Assembly (NCBI RefSeq): GCF_000472705.1
Contig: NZ_AXAE01000020.1
Location: 1-64,000, forward strand
DNA length: 64,000 bases
Direction of reading: 5' to 3'
Source: Mesorhizobium erdmanii USDA 3471
GTDB taxonomy: Bacteria > Pseudomonadota > Alphaproteobacteria > Rhizobiales > Rhizobiaceae
Shown here in pieces: positions 34,636-43,446 of the stretch. The translations under genes and the position numbers were made by a program. Positions within the stretch are counted from its first letter, which is position 1. Each line of letters begins with the position of its first letter. The notes beneath the pieces are model-generated. The model worked only from the letters and a program-made list of their open reading frames with translations, was not told the origin of the DNA and searched no databases.

Positions 34636-35886
34636 ATGCTGCCCGAAAAAACTGAAGTCCTGATCATCGGGGCCGGCCCGACCGGCATGGCGCTGTCCAT
34701 TGCTCTGCACCAGGCCAGCGTCGATCACGTGCTGATCGAGAAGCTTGCTCACCGCCTGCAGACGTCGCGCGCCGGTGTCATCCATGCGCAAACACTGGAG
34801 TCGCTCGAACCGCTTGGCGTCACCCAGCGGCTGAGCGAACTTTCGGTCAAGCTGAAAGATTTCGCGATACGCGACCGAAACAGGGCGCTGCTTAAGCTCG
34901 ATTTCGGCAAGCTCCCATCGAGATATCCTTACTTGATGATGCTGCCGCAGAATCTGACCGAGCAGGTGTTTGCCGAACGGATCTCTGCACTTGGCGGCAC
35001 CATTCATCGAGAAGTAGAGGCTGTGGCGATTGCTCAAGACAGTGACGGCGCGCAGGTGACAGTGGTTCAAGACGGCCAAAAGAAAATCATATCGGCGCGC
35101 TACGTCGTCGGTGCCGACGGCATGCAAAGCCTAGTACGCAAGTCGACAGGCATCGAGTTCGACGGCGAGGCCTATGACGGTTCGTTTGTGCTGGCAGACG
35201 TTCATCTCGACTGGCCGGTTGGGCCGACGGAGGTGTCGCTGTTTTTTGCCCCGGCTGGACTGGTGGTGGTGGCGCCACTTCCGGACGGATCTTATCGTGT
35301 CGTCGCGACAATGGATGAGGCGCCGGAAAAACCCGATGCCGCCGACATCCAAGCGCTGCTCGACAGCCGCGGACCGACCAGAAAGCCAGCCCGGGTGCTG
35401 GGCATCAGCTGGAGTTCGCGCTTCCGCGTTCATCATCGCTTGGTCCGGGCCTATCGCAAGGACCGGCTGTTCCTGATGGGCGATGCCGCCCATGTCCACA
35501 GCCCAGCGGGTGGGCAAGGCATGAACACAGGCATCATCGATGCGGTCGTGCTTGGCCAGTTGCTTGGCGATGTGGTGAACGGCGTTCGTTCCGAGGCGGC
35601 ACTCGACCTTTATGAAACGCTGCGCCGCCCGGCGGCTCAGGAGGTCCTCGACCTCGCGGGCAGGATGACCGACATGGCGCTTGCCCGCAATCCGGTGAAG
35701 CGGTTCCTGCGTAATCTGGCGCTTTCCGTGGTGAACCTCAGCCCGCCGCTGAAGCGTCGCATCGCGCTGAAACTGTCAGGGCTAAGCCGGGCGCCACTGG
35801 CTCGGCTTCCGGCGCCGTCGGGCAAGCCGGGATCAGTCGCGGCCAGCAAGTCTGAAGCCGGTCTGCATCTGAAACGGGCCGCCTGA
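34636..35886 (+). CDS. FAD-dependent monooxygenase (PHBH-type)
   Basis: The 416-residue protein has the FAD/NADPH Rossmann motif LIIGAGPTGMALSIAL (about residues 8-23) and the conserved FAD-binding line LMGDAAHVHSPAGGQGMNTG in the second half, plus the middle DG motif VVGADGMQSLVRKS. These define class A flavin aromatic hydroxylases. The substrate is unknown. The last ~60 residues are basic and Ala/Pro-rich. The start at 34636 follows GGAGATGAG; 18 upstream codons in frame have no family match. Confidence 0.9.
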   Translation: MLPEKTEVLIIGAGPTGMALSIALHQASVDHVLIEKLAHRLQTSRAGVIHAQTLESLEPLGVTQRLSELSVKLKDFAIRDRNRALLKLDFGKLPSRYPYLMMLPQNLTEQVFAERISALGGTIHREVEAVAIAQDSDGAQVTVVQDGQKKIISARYVVGADGMQSLVRKSTGIEFDGEAYDGSFVLADVHLDWPVGPTEVSLFFAPAGLVVVAPLPDGSYRVVATMDEAPEKPDAADIQALLDSRGPTRKPARVLGISWSSRFRVHHRLVRAYRKDRLFLMGDAAHVHSPAGGQGMNTGIIDAVVLGQLLGDVVNGVRSEAALDLYETLRRPAAQEVLDLAGRMTDMALARNPVKRFLRNLALSVVNLSPPLKRRIALKLSGLSRAPLARLPAPSGKPGSVAASKSEAGLHLKRAA

Positions 35887-35902
35887 CGATCGTCGCGAAG
35901 CC

Positions 35903-36628
35903 TTAAGTGAAGTACTGGCCACCATTGGCCGTGATGGTCGAGCCGGTGATGAAACCGGCATCCTGCGAAGCGAGGAAGACGACGCAGCGGGCGATCTCTT
36001 CCGGTTCGCCAAGGCGGCCGACCGGAATCTGCGGCAGGATGCGCTCGTTGAGCACCTTCTCGTCGATCGCCTTGACCATCTCGGTGGCGATATAGCCCGG
36101 GCAGATGACGTTGACGGTGATGCCGGCGCGAGCCCCCTCCTGGGCCAGTGCCTTGGAGAAGCCGATGTCGCCGGCCTTGGCGGCGGAATAATTGACCTGG
36201 CCGGCCTGGCCCTTCTGGCCGTTGATCGAGGAGATGGTGATGACGCGGCCGTACTTGCGGTCGCGCATGCCGCCCCAAAGCGGGTGCGTCATGTTGAAGA
36301 CGCCCGACAAATTGGTGTCGATGACCTCCTTCCACTGCTCGCGCGTCAATTTGTGGAACATGGCGTCACGGGTGATGCCGGCGTTGTTGACCAGCACCGA
36401 GACCGGGCCGAGATCGGCCTCGACCTGTTTGATGCCGGCGGCGCAAGCGTCGTAGTCGGCGACCGACCATTTGTAGACCGGAATGCCGGTTTCGGCCTTG
36501 AACTTCGCCGCCGCCTCATCGTTGCCGGCGTAGTTCGCGGCGACCGAATAGCCGGCGTTCTTCAAAGCGATCGAGATCGCCGCGCCAATGCCTCGCGATC
36601 CGCCGGTGACGATTGCTACCTTGGTCAT
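35903..36628 (-). CDS. phbB: Acetoacetyl-CoA reductase
   Basis: PhbB reduces acetoacetyl-CoA to (R)-3-hydroxybutyryl-CoA with NADPH in polyhydroxybutyrate synthesis. The 241-residue short-chain dehydrogenase has TGGSRGIGAAI (NADPH site), NNAG, catalytic Ser and YSAAK (YxxxK) and the C-terminal line PVGRLGEPEEIARCVVFLAS. It starts MTKVAIVTGG after AAGGGGAAAC. phbA is upstream on the same strand with a hairpin between them. The convergent monooxygenase ends 16 bases away. Confidence 0.95.
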   Translation of the reverse strand: MTKVAIVTGGSRGIGAAISIALKNAGYSVAANYAGNDEAAAKFKAETGIPVYKWSVADYDACAAGIKQVEADLGPVSVLVNNAGITRDAMFHKLTREQWKEVIDTNLSGVFNMTHPLWGGMRDRKYGRVITISSINGQKGQAGQVNYSAAKAGDIGFSKALAQEGARAGITVNVICPGYIATEMVKAIDEKVLNERILPQIPVGRLGEPEEIARCVVFLASQDAGFITGSTITANGGQYFT

Positions 36629-36684
36629 GCGTTTCCCCTTTTGATATCGCCCTGTTGTCGGGCTTGGCAGGCACTGGATATGAA

Positions 36685-36706
36685 ACGGGCGGCTCGCGCC
36701 GCCCGT
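36685..36706 (-). other. Intercistronic hairpin between phbA and phbB
   Basis: ACGGGCGGC-GCGA-GCCGCCCGT (minus strand) is a perfect 9-bp stem followed by TTTCAT. It may act as a partial terminator that sets the phbA:phbB ratio. Confidence 0.5.
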
Positions 36707-36716
36707 CAAGGATTTG

Positions 36717-37901
36717 TCATAGCGCTTCCACGCACAGGGCGACGCCCATGCCGCCGCCGATGCATAATGTGGCGAGGCCCTTCTTGGCGCCGCGGCGCCG
36801 CATCTCGAAGACCAGCGTGTTGAAGATGCGGGCGCCGGAAGCGCCGATCGGATGGCCGATGGCGATGGCGCCGCCGTTGACGTTGACGATCGAGGGATCC
36901 CAGCCCATACCCTTGTTGACCGCGCAAGCCTGCGCGGCGAAAGCCTCGTTGGCTTCGACCAGATCGAGATCGCCGACCGACCAGCCAGCCTTCTCCAGCG
37001 CGCGCTTCGAAGCCGGGATCGGGCCGGTGCCCATGATCGCCGGGTCGACGCCGGCGGTTGCCCAGGAGGCGATGCGCGCCAGCGGCGTGATGCCGCGCCT
37101 TGCGGCTTCGGCTTCGCTCATCAGCAGAGCGCCGGCCGCACCGTCATTGATGCCGGAGGCGTTGGCGGCAGTCACGGTGCCTTCCTTGTCGAAGGCCGGC
37201 TTCAGCTTGGTCATGGCATCCAGCGTCGCGCCGTGGCGGATGTACTCGTCCTGGTCGACAATGGTGTCGCCCTTCCGGCCCTTGATGGTGAAGGCGACGA
37301 TCTCGTCCTTGAACTTGCCGGCCTTCTGCGCCGCCTCGGCCTTGTTCTGCGAGGCCAGCGCGAACTGGTCCTGGTCGTCGCGGGTAATCTGGAACTGGCG
37401 GGCAACGTTCTCGGCGGTGTTGCCCATGTGATAGCCGTTGAAGGCATCCCACAGCCCGTCCTTGATCATGGTGTCGATCATCTTGTAGTCGCCCATCTTG
37501 ACGCCGGCGCGCAGATGTTCGGCGTGCGGCGACATCGACATCGACTCCTGGCCGCCGGCGATGATCACCTTGGCGTCGCCGGTGGCGATCTGCTGCATGC
37601 CGAGCGCGATGGCGCGCAGGCCCGAGCCGCAAACCTGGTTGAGGCCCCAGGCGGTGGTCTCCTTGGGCAGGCCGGCCAGGATCGAGGCCTGACGGGCCGG
37701 GTTCTGGCCTTGGGCCGCGGTCAGCACCTGACCGAGGATCACCTCGTCGACTTCGGCGGCCTCGACACCGGCGCGCGACAAAAGCCCCTTGATGACGACG
37801 GCGCCGAGTTCATGCGCCGGGGTGGCCGCGAAAGCACCGTTGAAGGAGCCAACGGCCGTGCGTGCGGCACTGGCGACAACGATGGAATTGGCAGAGGACA
37901 T
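36717..37901 (-). CDS. phbA: Acetyl-CoA acetyltransferase (beta-ketothiolase)
   Basis: PhbA condenses two acetyl-CoA to acetoacetyl-CoA, first step of PHB synthesis. The 394-residue thiolase has the active Cys91 in [11 protein letters not shown], the His in [12 protein letters not shown] and the second Cys in [11 protein letters not shown] at the C-terminus. The start (ATG ending at 37901) gives [20 protein letters not shown], the family's usual opening; 13 upstream codons in frame are excluded. Divergent from phaR. Confidence 0.96.
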   Translation of the reverse strand: MSSANSIVVASAARTAVGSFNGAFAATPAHELGAVVIKGLLSRAGVEAAEVDEVILGQVLTAAQGQNPARQASILAGLPKETTAWGLNQVCGSGLRAIALGMQQIATGDAKVIIAGGQESMSMSPHAEHLRAGVKMGDYKMIDTMIKDGLWDAFNGYHMGNTAENVARQFQITRDDQDQFALASQNKAEAAQKAGKFKDEIVAFTIKGRKGDTIVDQDEYIRHGATLDAMTKLKPAFDKEGTVTAANASGINDGAAGALLMSEAEAARRGITPLARIASWATAGVDPAIMGTGPIPASKRALEKAGWSVGDLDLVEANEAFAAQACAVNKGMGWDPSIVNVNGGAIAIGHPIGASGARIFNTLVFEMRRRGAKKGLATLCIGGGMGVALCVEAL

Positions 37902-38203
37902 TTTCTTCTCCAGACTTCGAGCTGTCGTGTTTTTGGGCATTGTTGGCGACTTTTCTTGCCCTTTCCATGATCCAAGTCAAACCTGAAATGGGCATGGCGC
38001 CCATGCGCCGCAAGCAGGCCGCATGTTGCCATGGAGGCGGTCCTTGCATTGCTGCGCAGCATATTGTGCCCGTCCTGCAGCATTAAATGATGCCGCACTG
38101 CACAAACTGCTTGGAATTATGAGGCTTTTGCGCATATCCTCAAAAAGGGCGCAATCGTTACCGGCTGCTTACTCAGGCGCGCCGGTGTCCGGGGAGGATG
38201 CAG
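37902..38203. promoter_or_regulatory. phbA-phaR divergent promoter region, TGC/GCA-rich
   Basis: Bases 38043-38107 contain a dense set of TGC/GCA trinucleotides, including the palindrome GCTGCGCAGC (38051-38060) and CTGCAG (38076-38081). PhaR of Paracoccus is known to bind TGC-rich sites of the CTGC-N3-4-GCAG kind, so this is the likely operator area for PhaR. No other gene is supported here. Confidence 0.55.
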
Positions 38204-38815
38204 ATGGCCGCAAAAGACGACCCGATCATTATCAAGAAATACGCCAATCGCCGCCTCTATAATACGGGGACGAGCACCTATGTGACGCTCGAGGACCTGG
38301 CCGAAATGGTCAAGAAGGGCGAGGAGTTCACCGTCCAGGATGCCAAGACCGGTGACGACATCACGCATCCGGTGCTGACACAGATCATTTTCGAGCTTGA
38401 GAACAAGGATGGGCAGAACATGCTGCCGATCCCGTTCCTGCGCCAGTTGATCGCCTTCTATGGCGACCAGATGCAGATGATCGTGCCGAGCTTCCTCGAA
38501 CAGTCGATGATCGCCTTTTCCAAGGAGCAGGAGCGGTTTCGCGAGCAGATGAAGGGCACCATCGGCAAGTCGCCGCTCGACGTCATGAAGATGGCGACGC
38601 CGATGAAGGCGCTGGAAGAGCAGACGCGACGCAACATGGAAATGTTCCAGAACGCGATGCGGCTGTTCACACCGTTTCCGCCCGCGGGCTCGGCGCCCGC
38701 AGCGGCCCCTGCCGAACCGGCCAGGAAAGAAGCGCAGCCCGAAAAGCCCGACGATCTGCAACAGCTGAAGGATCAGATCGCGGCCATGCAGCGCAAACTC
38801 GACACGATGTCGTGA
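38204..38815 (+). CDS. phaR: Polyhydroxyalkanoate synthesis repressor PhaR (AniA)
   Basis: The 203-residue protein opens with the PhaR/AniA DNA-binding domain (IIIKKYANRRLYNTGTSTYV), followed by the PHB-associated motif (QIIFELENKDGQNMLPIPFL), and ends in a Pro/Ala linker and a coiled-coil-like tail (LQQLKDQIAAMQRKLDTMS). PhaR binds PHB granules and DNA, repressing phasin and PHB genes when no polymer is present. I use the ATG at 38204, with GGGGAGG 6 bases upstream; the ATG at 38198 is only 2 bases from that site. Divergent from phbAB. Confidence 0.93.
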   Translation: MAAKDDPIIIKKYANRRLYNTGTSTYVTLEDLAEMVKKGEEFTVQDAKTGDDITHPVLTQIIFELENKDGQNMLPIPFLRQLIAFYGDQMQMIVPSFLEQSMIAFSKEQERFREQMKGTIGKSPLDVMKMATPMKALEEQTRRNMEMFQNAMRLFTPFPPAGSAPAAAPAEPARKEAQPEKPDDLQQLKDQIAAMQRKLDTMS

Positions 38816-38860
38816 GCCGGCTGGTCATCGGCAAGGCTTGGGCCAGATCCGGCCCTTGCC

Positions 38861-39352
38861 TTACCCGTCGATCGTGAGCTGCCATAATTCCCAGATGTCG
38901 TCTGCCTGCCCGTCGAGCGAGCGGTAGAATGCCTTGGCCGGCTCGTTGGATCGCAACACCGTCCACTTGATGGCGGATGCGCCAATGCCGATGGCATGGT
39001 CGCGGAGCCGGCCGACAAGGGCATGTCCAACCGACATGCCGCGCGCCGCCCCGGCGACGTAGAGTTCCTTGAGCACCACGACCGGCTTCAGATCGTAGGT
39101 CCAGGGTATGAGATAGTGGACGGCGATGCCGACGATCGCCGCGTCGACTTCCGCCACCAACACGCCTAAGCGGGGCGATGGTCCGAGCCCATGCTCGACG
39201 ATGTCCGCTTCGGTGACGCGGAACTTGTCGTCATAGCCCTCGAACACCGCCAGCGCCCGCATGAGGACGAGCACCGCGCCGACATCCCGCCGCTCGAACG
39301 GACGCACGATAACCGTCGCCGTTTTGCCCGCCGGGCTCCGCGTTTGGATCAT
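38861..39352 (-). CDS. GNAT-family N-acetyltransferase
   Basis: The 163-residue protein has the GNAT fold: N-terminal IVRPFERRDVGAVLVLMRAL, central strands VLVAEVDAAIVGIAVHY, and the acetyl-CoA loop KELYVAGAARGMSVGHALVG (R/Q-x-x-G-x-G/A type with Met), ending KAFYRSLDG. The substrate is unknown; it resembles diamine/thialysine-type acetyltransferases in layout. The ATG overlaps the stop of the rhodanese gene (ATGA, 39349-39352), so they are coupled. Confidence 0.85.
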   Translation of the reverse strand: MIQTRSPAGKTATVIVRPFERRDVGAVLVLMRALAVFEGYDDKFRVTEADIVEHGLGPSPRLGVLVAEVDAAIVGIAVHYLIPWTYDLKPVVVLKELYVAGAARGMSVGHALVGRLRDHAIGIGASAIKWTVLRSNEPAKAFYRSLDGQADDIWELWQLTIDG

Positions 39353-39768
39353 GCCGGAAAAGTACCAGGCTCCTTGCCCGAGGCGAAAGCAAGCTCTTCG
39401 TCCTGCCAGCCTGAAATGCCACCGATCATGATCTTGACCGGCAAGCCGAGGCTGGCAAGTCTGAAGGCCGCCCGATCCGCGCCATTGCAATGCGGGCCGG
39501 CGCAATAGACCACGAACAGCGTGCCTGCCGGCCATTCCGCCATCCGCCCGGCCGATATCTCGCGGTGCGGTAGATGCAGGGCGCCCGGCACATGGCGGCG
39601 TTCATAGGCTTGCGGCGAACCAACCACGTGCAGCAGGACAAAGTCCGGCTCGCCGGCGCGTAGAGTGGCGGCGACGTCGGAACAGTCGGTCTCGACGGAA
39701 AGCCGGTGCAGGAAATGGTCCCGGGCAATCTCCGGCGATGCCGCCGGTATGTCTGTCACGTAGCTCAT
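39349..39768 (-). CDS. Rhodanese-domain protein
   Basis: The 139-residue protein has a single rhodanese domain with the aspartate line DFVLLHVVGSPQAYERRHVP, GALHLPHREI and an active loop FVVYCAGPHCNGADRAAF, where the second Cys occupies the nucleophile position. It is a sulfurtransferase-like protein; acceptor unknown. Rhodanese genes often neighbour FtrA/GlxA regulators, as here (divergent at 39878). I start at MSYVTDIPAA; the open frame continues upstream into the divergent gene's region. Confidence 0.87.
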   Translation of the reverse strand: MSYVTDIPAASPEIARDHFLHRLSVETDCSDVAATLRAGEPDFVLLHVVGSPQAYERRHVPGALHLPHREISAGRMAEWPAGTLFVVYCAGPHCNGADRAAFRLASLGLPVKIMIGGISGWQDEELAFASGKEPGTFPA

Positions 39769-39877
39769 CAAATGTCTCCATCTCTGACGGAGCTGGTCTC
39801 CATCCGTTGATGGATCCGAGATAGCGCGGCGAGCCAGGCGATTGCAGCTGGCAGCTTTGCCATATATCGTCAAGATC

Positions 39878-40900
39878 ATGCCAAACTTGCCTCTCGCCAA
39901 TCCGCGCCCCATTAATCCACCCCCCACTAATCCACCCCTTGCCAATCGGCTTGTCGTTGCCGTTGCCTATGACGGGTTGTGCACGTTCGAATTTGGCGTG
40001 GCGGCCGAAATGTTCGCCTTGCCCAGGCCGGAGATGGGCGCGGATTGGTACCGCTTCGCCGTCGCCGGCATAGATGCCGGTGAAATGCGCGCGATGGGCG
40101 GTGTGCGCATCGTCGCCGATGGCGGGCCCGATCTGATCGGCGAGGCCGGCACGGTGATCGTGCCTGGATGGCGCGGTGTGGATTGTCCTGTGCCGCCATT
40201 GTTGATCGAAGCGCTTCGCAAGGCCAGCGAGCGGGGCGCACGCATTCTGTCCATCTGCTCGGGCGTCTTCGTGCTTGCCGCGGCCGGCCTGCTGGCAGGC
40301 AAGAGGGCGACCACGCATTGGCGCTACAGCGAGAGGCTGAGGGAGATGTATCCCCACATCGCCGTGGTCCCGGACGTCTTGTATATCGATGAGGGAAGTG
40401 TGCTGACATCGGCCGGAAGTGCTGCCGGCATCGATCTGTGCCTGCACCTGGTGCGGCGCGACTTCGGCACCAAGGCGGCCAACATGGTTGCGCGCCGACT
40501 GGTCGTGCCGCCACATCGGGATGGCGGCCAGGCGCAGTATGTCGAGAACTCGGTTCCCGAGATCCATGAACGCAGCCGGCTTGGACCGTTGATCGACAGG
40601 ATGCGCGCCAATATTTCCGCCGATTATCCCGTCGCCATCCTGGCCGGCCTGGCCGGGATGAGCGAGCGGACATTTCTGCGCCGGTTCGCGGCCGCAACCG
40701 GCGTCACGCCGGCGCGCTGGCTGCTTTCGGAACGGCTTTCGCGGGCGCGCACGCTGCTGGAAGACACGAGCATGCCGATCGAGCGGATTGCCGAGACCGC
40801 CGGATTTGGCGCGGCGGCGACGTTGCGGCATCACTTTCGTCAACAATTCTCGACCACGCCCGCCGCGTACCGGGCGCGGTTCGGGACCAACGCCACCTGA
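39878..40900 (+). CDS. GlxA-type AraC-family regulator (FtrA-like)
   Basis: The 340-residue protein joins a DJ-1/PfpI-like N-terminal domain (about residues 25-190, with the nucleophile elbow ILSICSGVFVLAAAGLL) to an AraC C-terminal domain with two helix-turn-helices (about 240-335: DYPVAILAGLAGMSERTFLR, PIERIAETAGFGAAATLRHH). This is the FtrA/GlxA layout. A short Pro/Asn-rich repeat precedes the first domain (PINPPPTNPP). Divergent from the rhodanese/GNAT pair, which it may activate. The start is uncertain because no strong ribosome site is visible. Confidence 0.88.
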   Translation: MPNLPLANPRPINPPPTNPPLANRLVVAVAYDGLCTFEFGVAAEMFALPRPEMGADWYRFAVAGIDAGEMRAMGGVRIVADGGPDLIGEAGTVIVPGWRGVDCPVPPLLIEALRKASERGARILSICSGVFVLAAAGLLAGKRATTHWRYSERLREMYPHIAVVPDVLYIDEGSVLTSAGSAAGIDLCLHLVRRDFGTKAANMVARRLVVPPHRDGGQAQYVENSVPEIHERSRLGPLIDRMRANISADYPVAILAGLAGMSERTFLRRFAAATGVTPARWLLSERLSRARTLLEDTSMPIERIAETAGFGAAATLRHHFRQQFSTTPAAYRARFGTNAT

Positions 40901-40915
40901 CGGTTTCGCCCGCCG

Positions 40916-42058
40916 TCAGGGCAACAGTCCCTCATAGCGGCCGCGCGGCCGGATGATGCTGCCGCTGACGATCTGCTCGACCATGTGCGCGGCCCAGCCG
41001 ACGCTGCGTCCGAGCGCGAACAAATGAAAGGGCGCGTCGCGCGGCAGACCGAGGCCGCGCGTCAGCACGGCCAAGGCAAAATCGATGTTCGGGCGGGCGC
41101 CGGTCGCGGCAGTGGCGGCCGCTTCCAGTGCGCGCAAGGTCTCGTCGGTATTGCCGATGGCCGACAGAAGCGCCGTGGCCCGGGGATCGCCCTCGGGATA
41201 AAGCTGATGGCCGAACCCAGGCAGCGGCCGGTCATGGCCAAGCCAGCGCCGGATCGTGGCATCGGCGCCATGGCGCGCCGCATCCTCCGCCAACTGCATC
41301 ACGGCTTCGCCGGCCCCACCGTGCCGCGGGCCCGAAAGTGTCGCGAGGCCGGCCAGCAGGCAAGCGGCCGGCGAGGCGCCGGTCGAGGCCGCGACGCGGG
41401 CGGCGAAGGTCGAGGCGTTGAGTTCGTGATCTGCGAGCAGCACGAGGGCGCGGCGGATCGCTTCGGCGCCGCCATCATCGACTGACCAGCCCCGCGCCAG
41501 TCGCCGATGCACCGGATCCGGTCCCGCCGAAGCGCCAAGGGCGCCGGCGAGCGTGCCGATTGCGCGCGCGGCGTCTGCGCACAGCGAGGCGGCGCTGCGC
41601 CCAAGCGAGGGTCGCCCCTGACCGGCGAGCAAGGCGAGTTGTGCAAAGGCCTGGGCGCGGCCGAACTGATGCGGTGCATCCGGCGCAGGCGCTTCGAAAT
41701 GGACCGGTTCAGGCAGGGCCCAAAGCACGCTGGCGGTCTCCTCCAGCGTGGCATGGTTGGACAGCGTGGCGGCGGCCTTGCCGCGATAGATGAGCTGGCC
41801 GTGCCAAACGGTCGAGACCGCGGTGACGATCGACGGCTCACCCCAGGCAATGGCGCTTTCGGCTATGGCCGAGGGTCTGCGTCCGCGTGCCCTGCGCGTT
41901 GCAAGTGCTGCGATGTCGTCGGCGCGATATTCGCTGCGGCGCGGATCGCCGCGGTCCGGGCGCATGCCGATGCGCCCGCGGCTGACATAGGCATAGAGCG
42001 TCTGCGGCCGCACCTTGAGCCTCTCCAGCGCCTCCTCCCGCGACAACCATTCCGACAT
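40916..42058 (-). CDS. Citrate synthase-family protein with N-terminal helix-turn-helix
   Basis: The 380-residue protein starts with a MerR/excisionase-like helix-turn-helix (SREEALERLKVRPQTLYAYV, then SRGRIGMRPD, to about residue 60). A citrate synthase-like domain follows with LLADHELNASTFAAR, a changed second motif PGFGHQLYPEGDPRA (citrate synthases have GHRIYR), and the aspartate in RPNIDFALAVL. The added DNA-binding domain implies a regulator that senses a CoA ester or oxaloacetate, or an enzyme recruited to DNA. The divergent neighbour is a second citrate-synthase homologue and the gap holds a palindrome. Confidence 0.88.
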   Translation of the reverse strand: MSEWLSREEALERLKVRPQTLYAYVSRGRIGMRPDRGDPRRSEYRADDIAALATRRARGRRPSAIAESAIAWGEPSIVTAVSTVWHGQLIYRGKAAATLSNHATLEETASVLWALPEPVHFEAPAPDAPHQFGRAQAFAQLALLAGQGRPSLGRSAASLCADAARAIGTLAGALGASAGPDPVHRRLARGWSVDDGGAEAIRRALVLLADHELNASTFAARVAASTGASPAACLLAGLATLSGPRHGGAGEAVMQLAEDAARHGADATIRRWLGHDRPLPGFGHQLYPEGDPRATALLSAIGNTDETLRALEAAATAATGARPNIDFALAVLTRGLGLPRDAPFHLFALGRSVGWAAHMVEQIVSGSIIRPRGRYEGLLP

Positions 42059-42065
42059 TTCTGGC

Positions 42066-42097
42066 CTTGATATTGATTCTATTGATCAAGATTGATG
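42066..42097. promoter_or_regulatory. Palindrome and ATTGAT repeats between the citrate-synthase homologues
   Basis: Arms CTTGAT (42066-42071) and ATCAAG (42085-42090) form a 25-bp imperfect palindrome. ATTGAT occurs three times (42072, 42081, 42091) at 9-10 base intervals. Its place 8 bases from the start of the helix-turn-helix gene makes it a candidate operator for that protein. Confidence 0.55.
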
Positions 42098-42151
42098 ACC
42101 GCTTTGCCTAGCTCTATCTCCGATCCGCAAAAGCTTCAAGGAGACAAGGCC

Positions 42152-43240
42152 ATGGCGAATGGGCTCGATGATGTGGTGGCGGCCGAAACCGTGCTGTCCG
42201 ACGTGGATGGCCTGGGCGGCCGCCTGACGATCCGCGGCCATTCGCTGCCGGAACTGGCCGGACGATGGAATTATCCGGAAGTGGTGCGCCTGCTGCTCGA
42301 TGGCTTCTTCGAGGATCTGCCTGGTGATGCCGAACTGGCGGCGAGGCTGGGCGAGGCCCGCGGCGAGGTGTTCGACCGGCTCCTGCCTTCGCTGACCTTG
42401 CTGGCGCCGCTTGACGTTTACAGCGCCATGCGCGCAGGGATGGCTCTTTTGCCCGACGGCGAGACCCTGACGGACGCCTTGCGGCTGATCGCGGCGCCGG
42501 CGGTGCTGACGCCTGCTCTGCTGCGCCTGCGGCGCGGTGAGCAGCCGGTGGCGCCGGACGACAAGGCTGGTCATGCCGTCGACATGCTGCGGATGCTCAG
42601 GGGTTCCGTTCCATCGCCGGCGATGGCAAAGGCGCTCGACACCTATCTGGTGACCGTCTGCGACCATGGTCTCAACGCCTCGACCTTCGCCACCCGCGTC
42701 GTCGCTTCGACATTGGCCGGGCTGACTTCGTCGGTGCTGGCAGGTCTCGGCGCGCTCAAGGGGCCGCTGCATGGAGGCGCGCCCGGCCCGGTCATCGAAA
42801 TGCTCGACGCGATCGAGGCGCATGGCGACGCGGCCGGCTGGCTGCGCGACGAGATCGCGCATGGCAGGCGCATCATGGGTTTCGGCCATCGCATCTACCG
42901 CGTGCGCGATCCGCGCGCCGATGTCCTCAAAGCGGTTGTGCGGCAGCTCGGCGGCGAGGGTGAGACCGGCCGACGGCTGGCTTTCGCCGAAAAGGTCGAG
43001 CAGACGGCGCTCGAGGTGCTGCGGATCGCCAAGCCGCAGCGCTCGCTGCAGACCAATGTCGAGTTCTACACCGCGCTGGTGCTGGAAGCGGCGGGTTTTC
43101 CGCCGCAGGCTTTCAGCAACGTCTTTGCCGCCGGCCGCGTTTGCGGCTGGATCGCACACGCGCGCGAACAGCAGACGACCGGACGGCTGATCCGCCCGCA
43201 ATCGCGCTATATCGGCCCCGTGCCGGATCTGGTCGCTTAG
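42152..43240 (+). CDS. Citrate synthase/methylcitrate synthase homologue
   Basis: The 362-residue protein has the citrate synthase His motifs VCDHGLNASTFATR and IMGFGHRIYRVRDPRADVL, and GPLHGGAPG. At the third catalytic position, where the enzyme family normally has Asp (PNVDF), this protein has Glu in TNVEFYTAL. Minor citrate synthases are known with short N-termini like this one, so a side role in citrate or methylcitrate synthesis is plausible. The start at 42152 follows AAGGAGAC; the frame extends 20 codons upstream. Divergent from the helix-turn-helix fusion and followed by a terminator. Confidence 0.88.
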   Translation: MANGLDDVVAAETVLSDVDGLGGRLTIRGHSLPELAGRWNYPEVVRLLLDGFFEDLPGDAELAARLGEARGEVFDRLLPSLTLLAPLDVYSAMRAGMALLPDGETLTDALRLIAAPAVLTPALLRLRRGEQPVAPDDKAGHAVDMLRMLRGSVPSPAMAKALDTYLVTVCDHGLNASTFATRVVASTLAGLTSSVLAGLGALKGPLHGGAPGPVIEMLDAIEAHGDAAGWLRDEIAHGRRIMGFGHRIYRVRDPRADVLKAVVRQLGGEGETGRRLAFAEKVEQTALEVLRIAKPQRSLQTNVEFYTALVLEAAGFPPQAFSNVFAAGRVCGWIAHAREQQTTGRLIRPQSRYIGPVPDLVA

Positions 43241-43264
43241 GCTTCCCTGCCGATTAGAGAAGCC

Positions 43265-43296
43265 AGCCCCTCCGCTTGAAGCGGAGGGGCTTTTCC
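43265..43296 (+). terminator. Terminator after the citrate synthase homologue
   Basis: AGCCCCTCCGC-TTGAA-GCGGAGGGGCT followed by TTTCC. Confidence 0.9.
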
Positions 43297-43446
43297 GCAT
43301 GACCGAAATTTGATGTGATCACGCGACCGTGTTCGTGTTCTTGCCTTGGTCCGTCCTTATATGCTGCACTGCAACATAGGGCGCCGGAAGTTGCTTCCTT
43401 TCAATGACGTGAGGGCAGCTTGGCGCATCAGCATGACAGGAACGCC

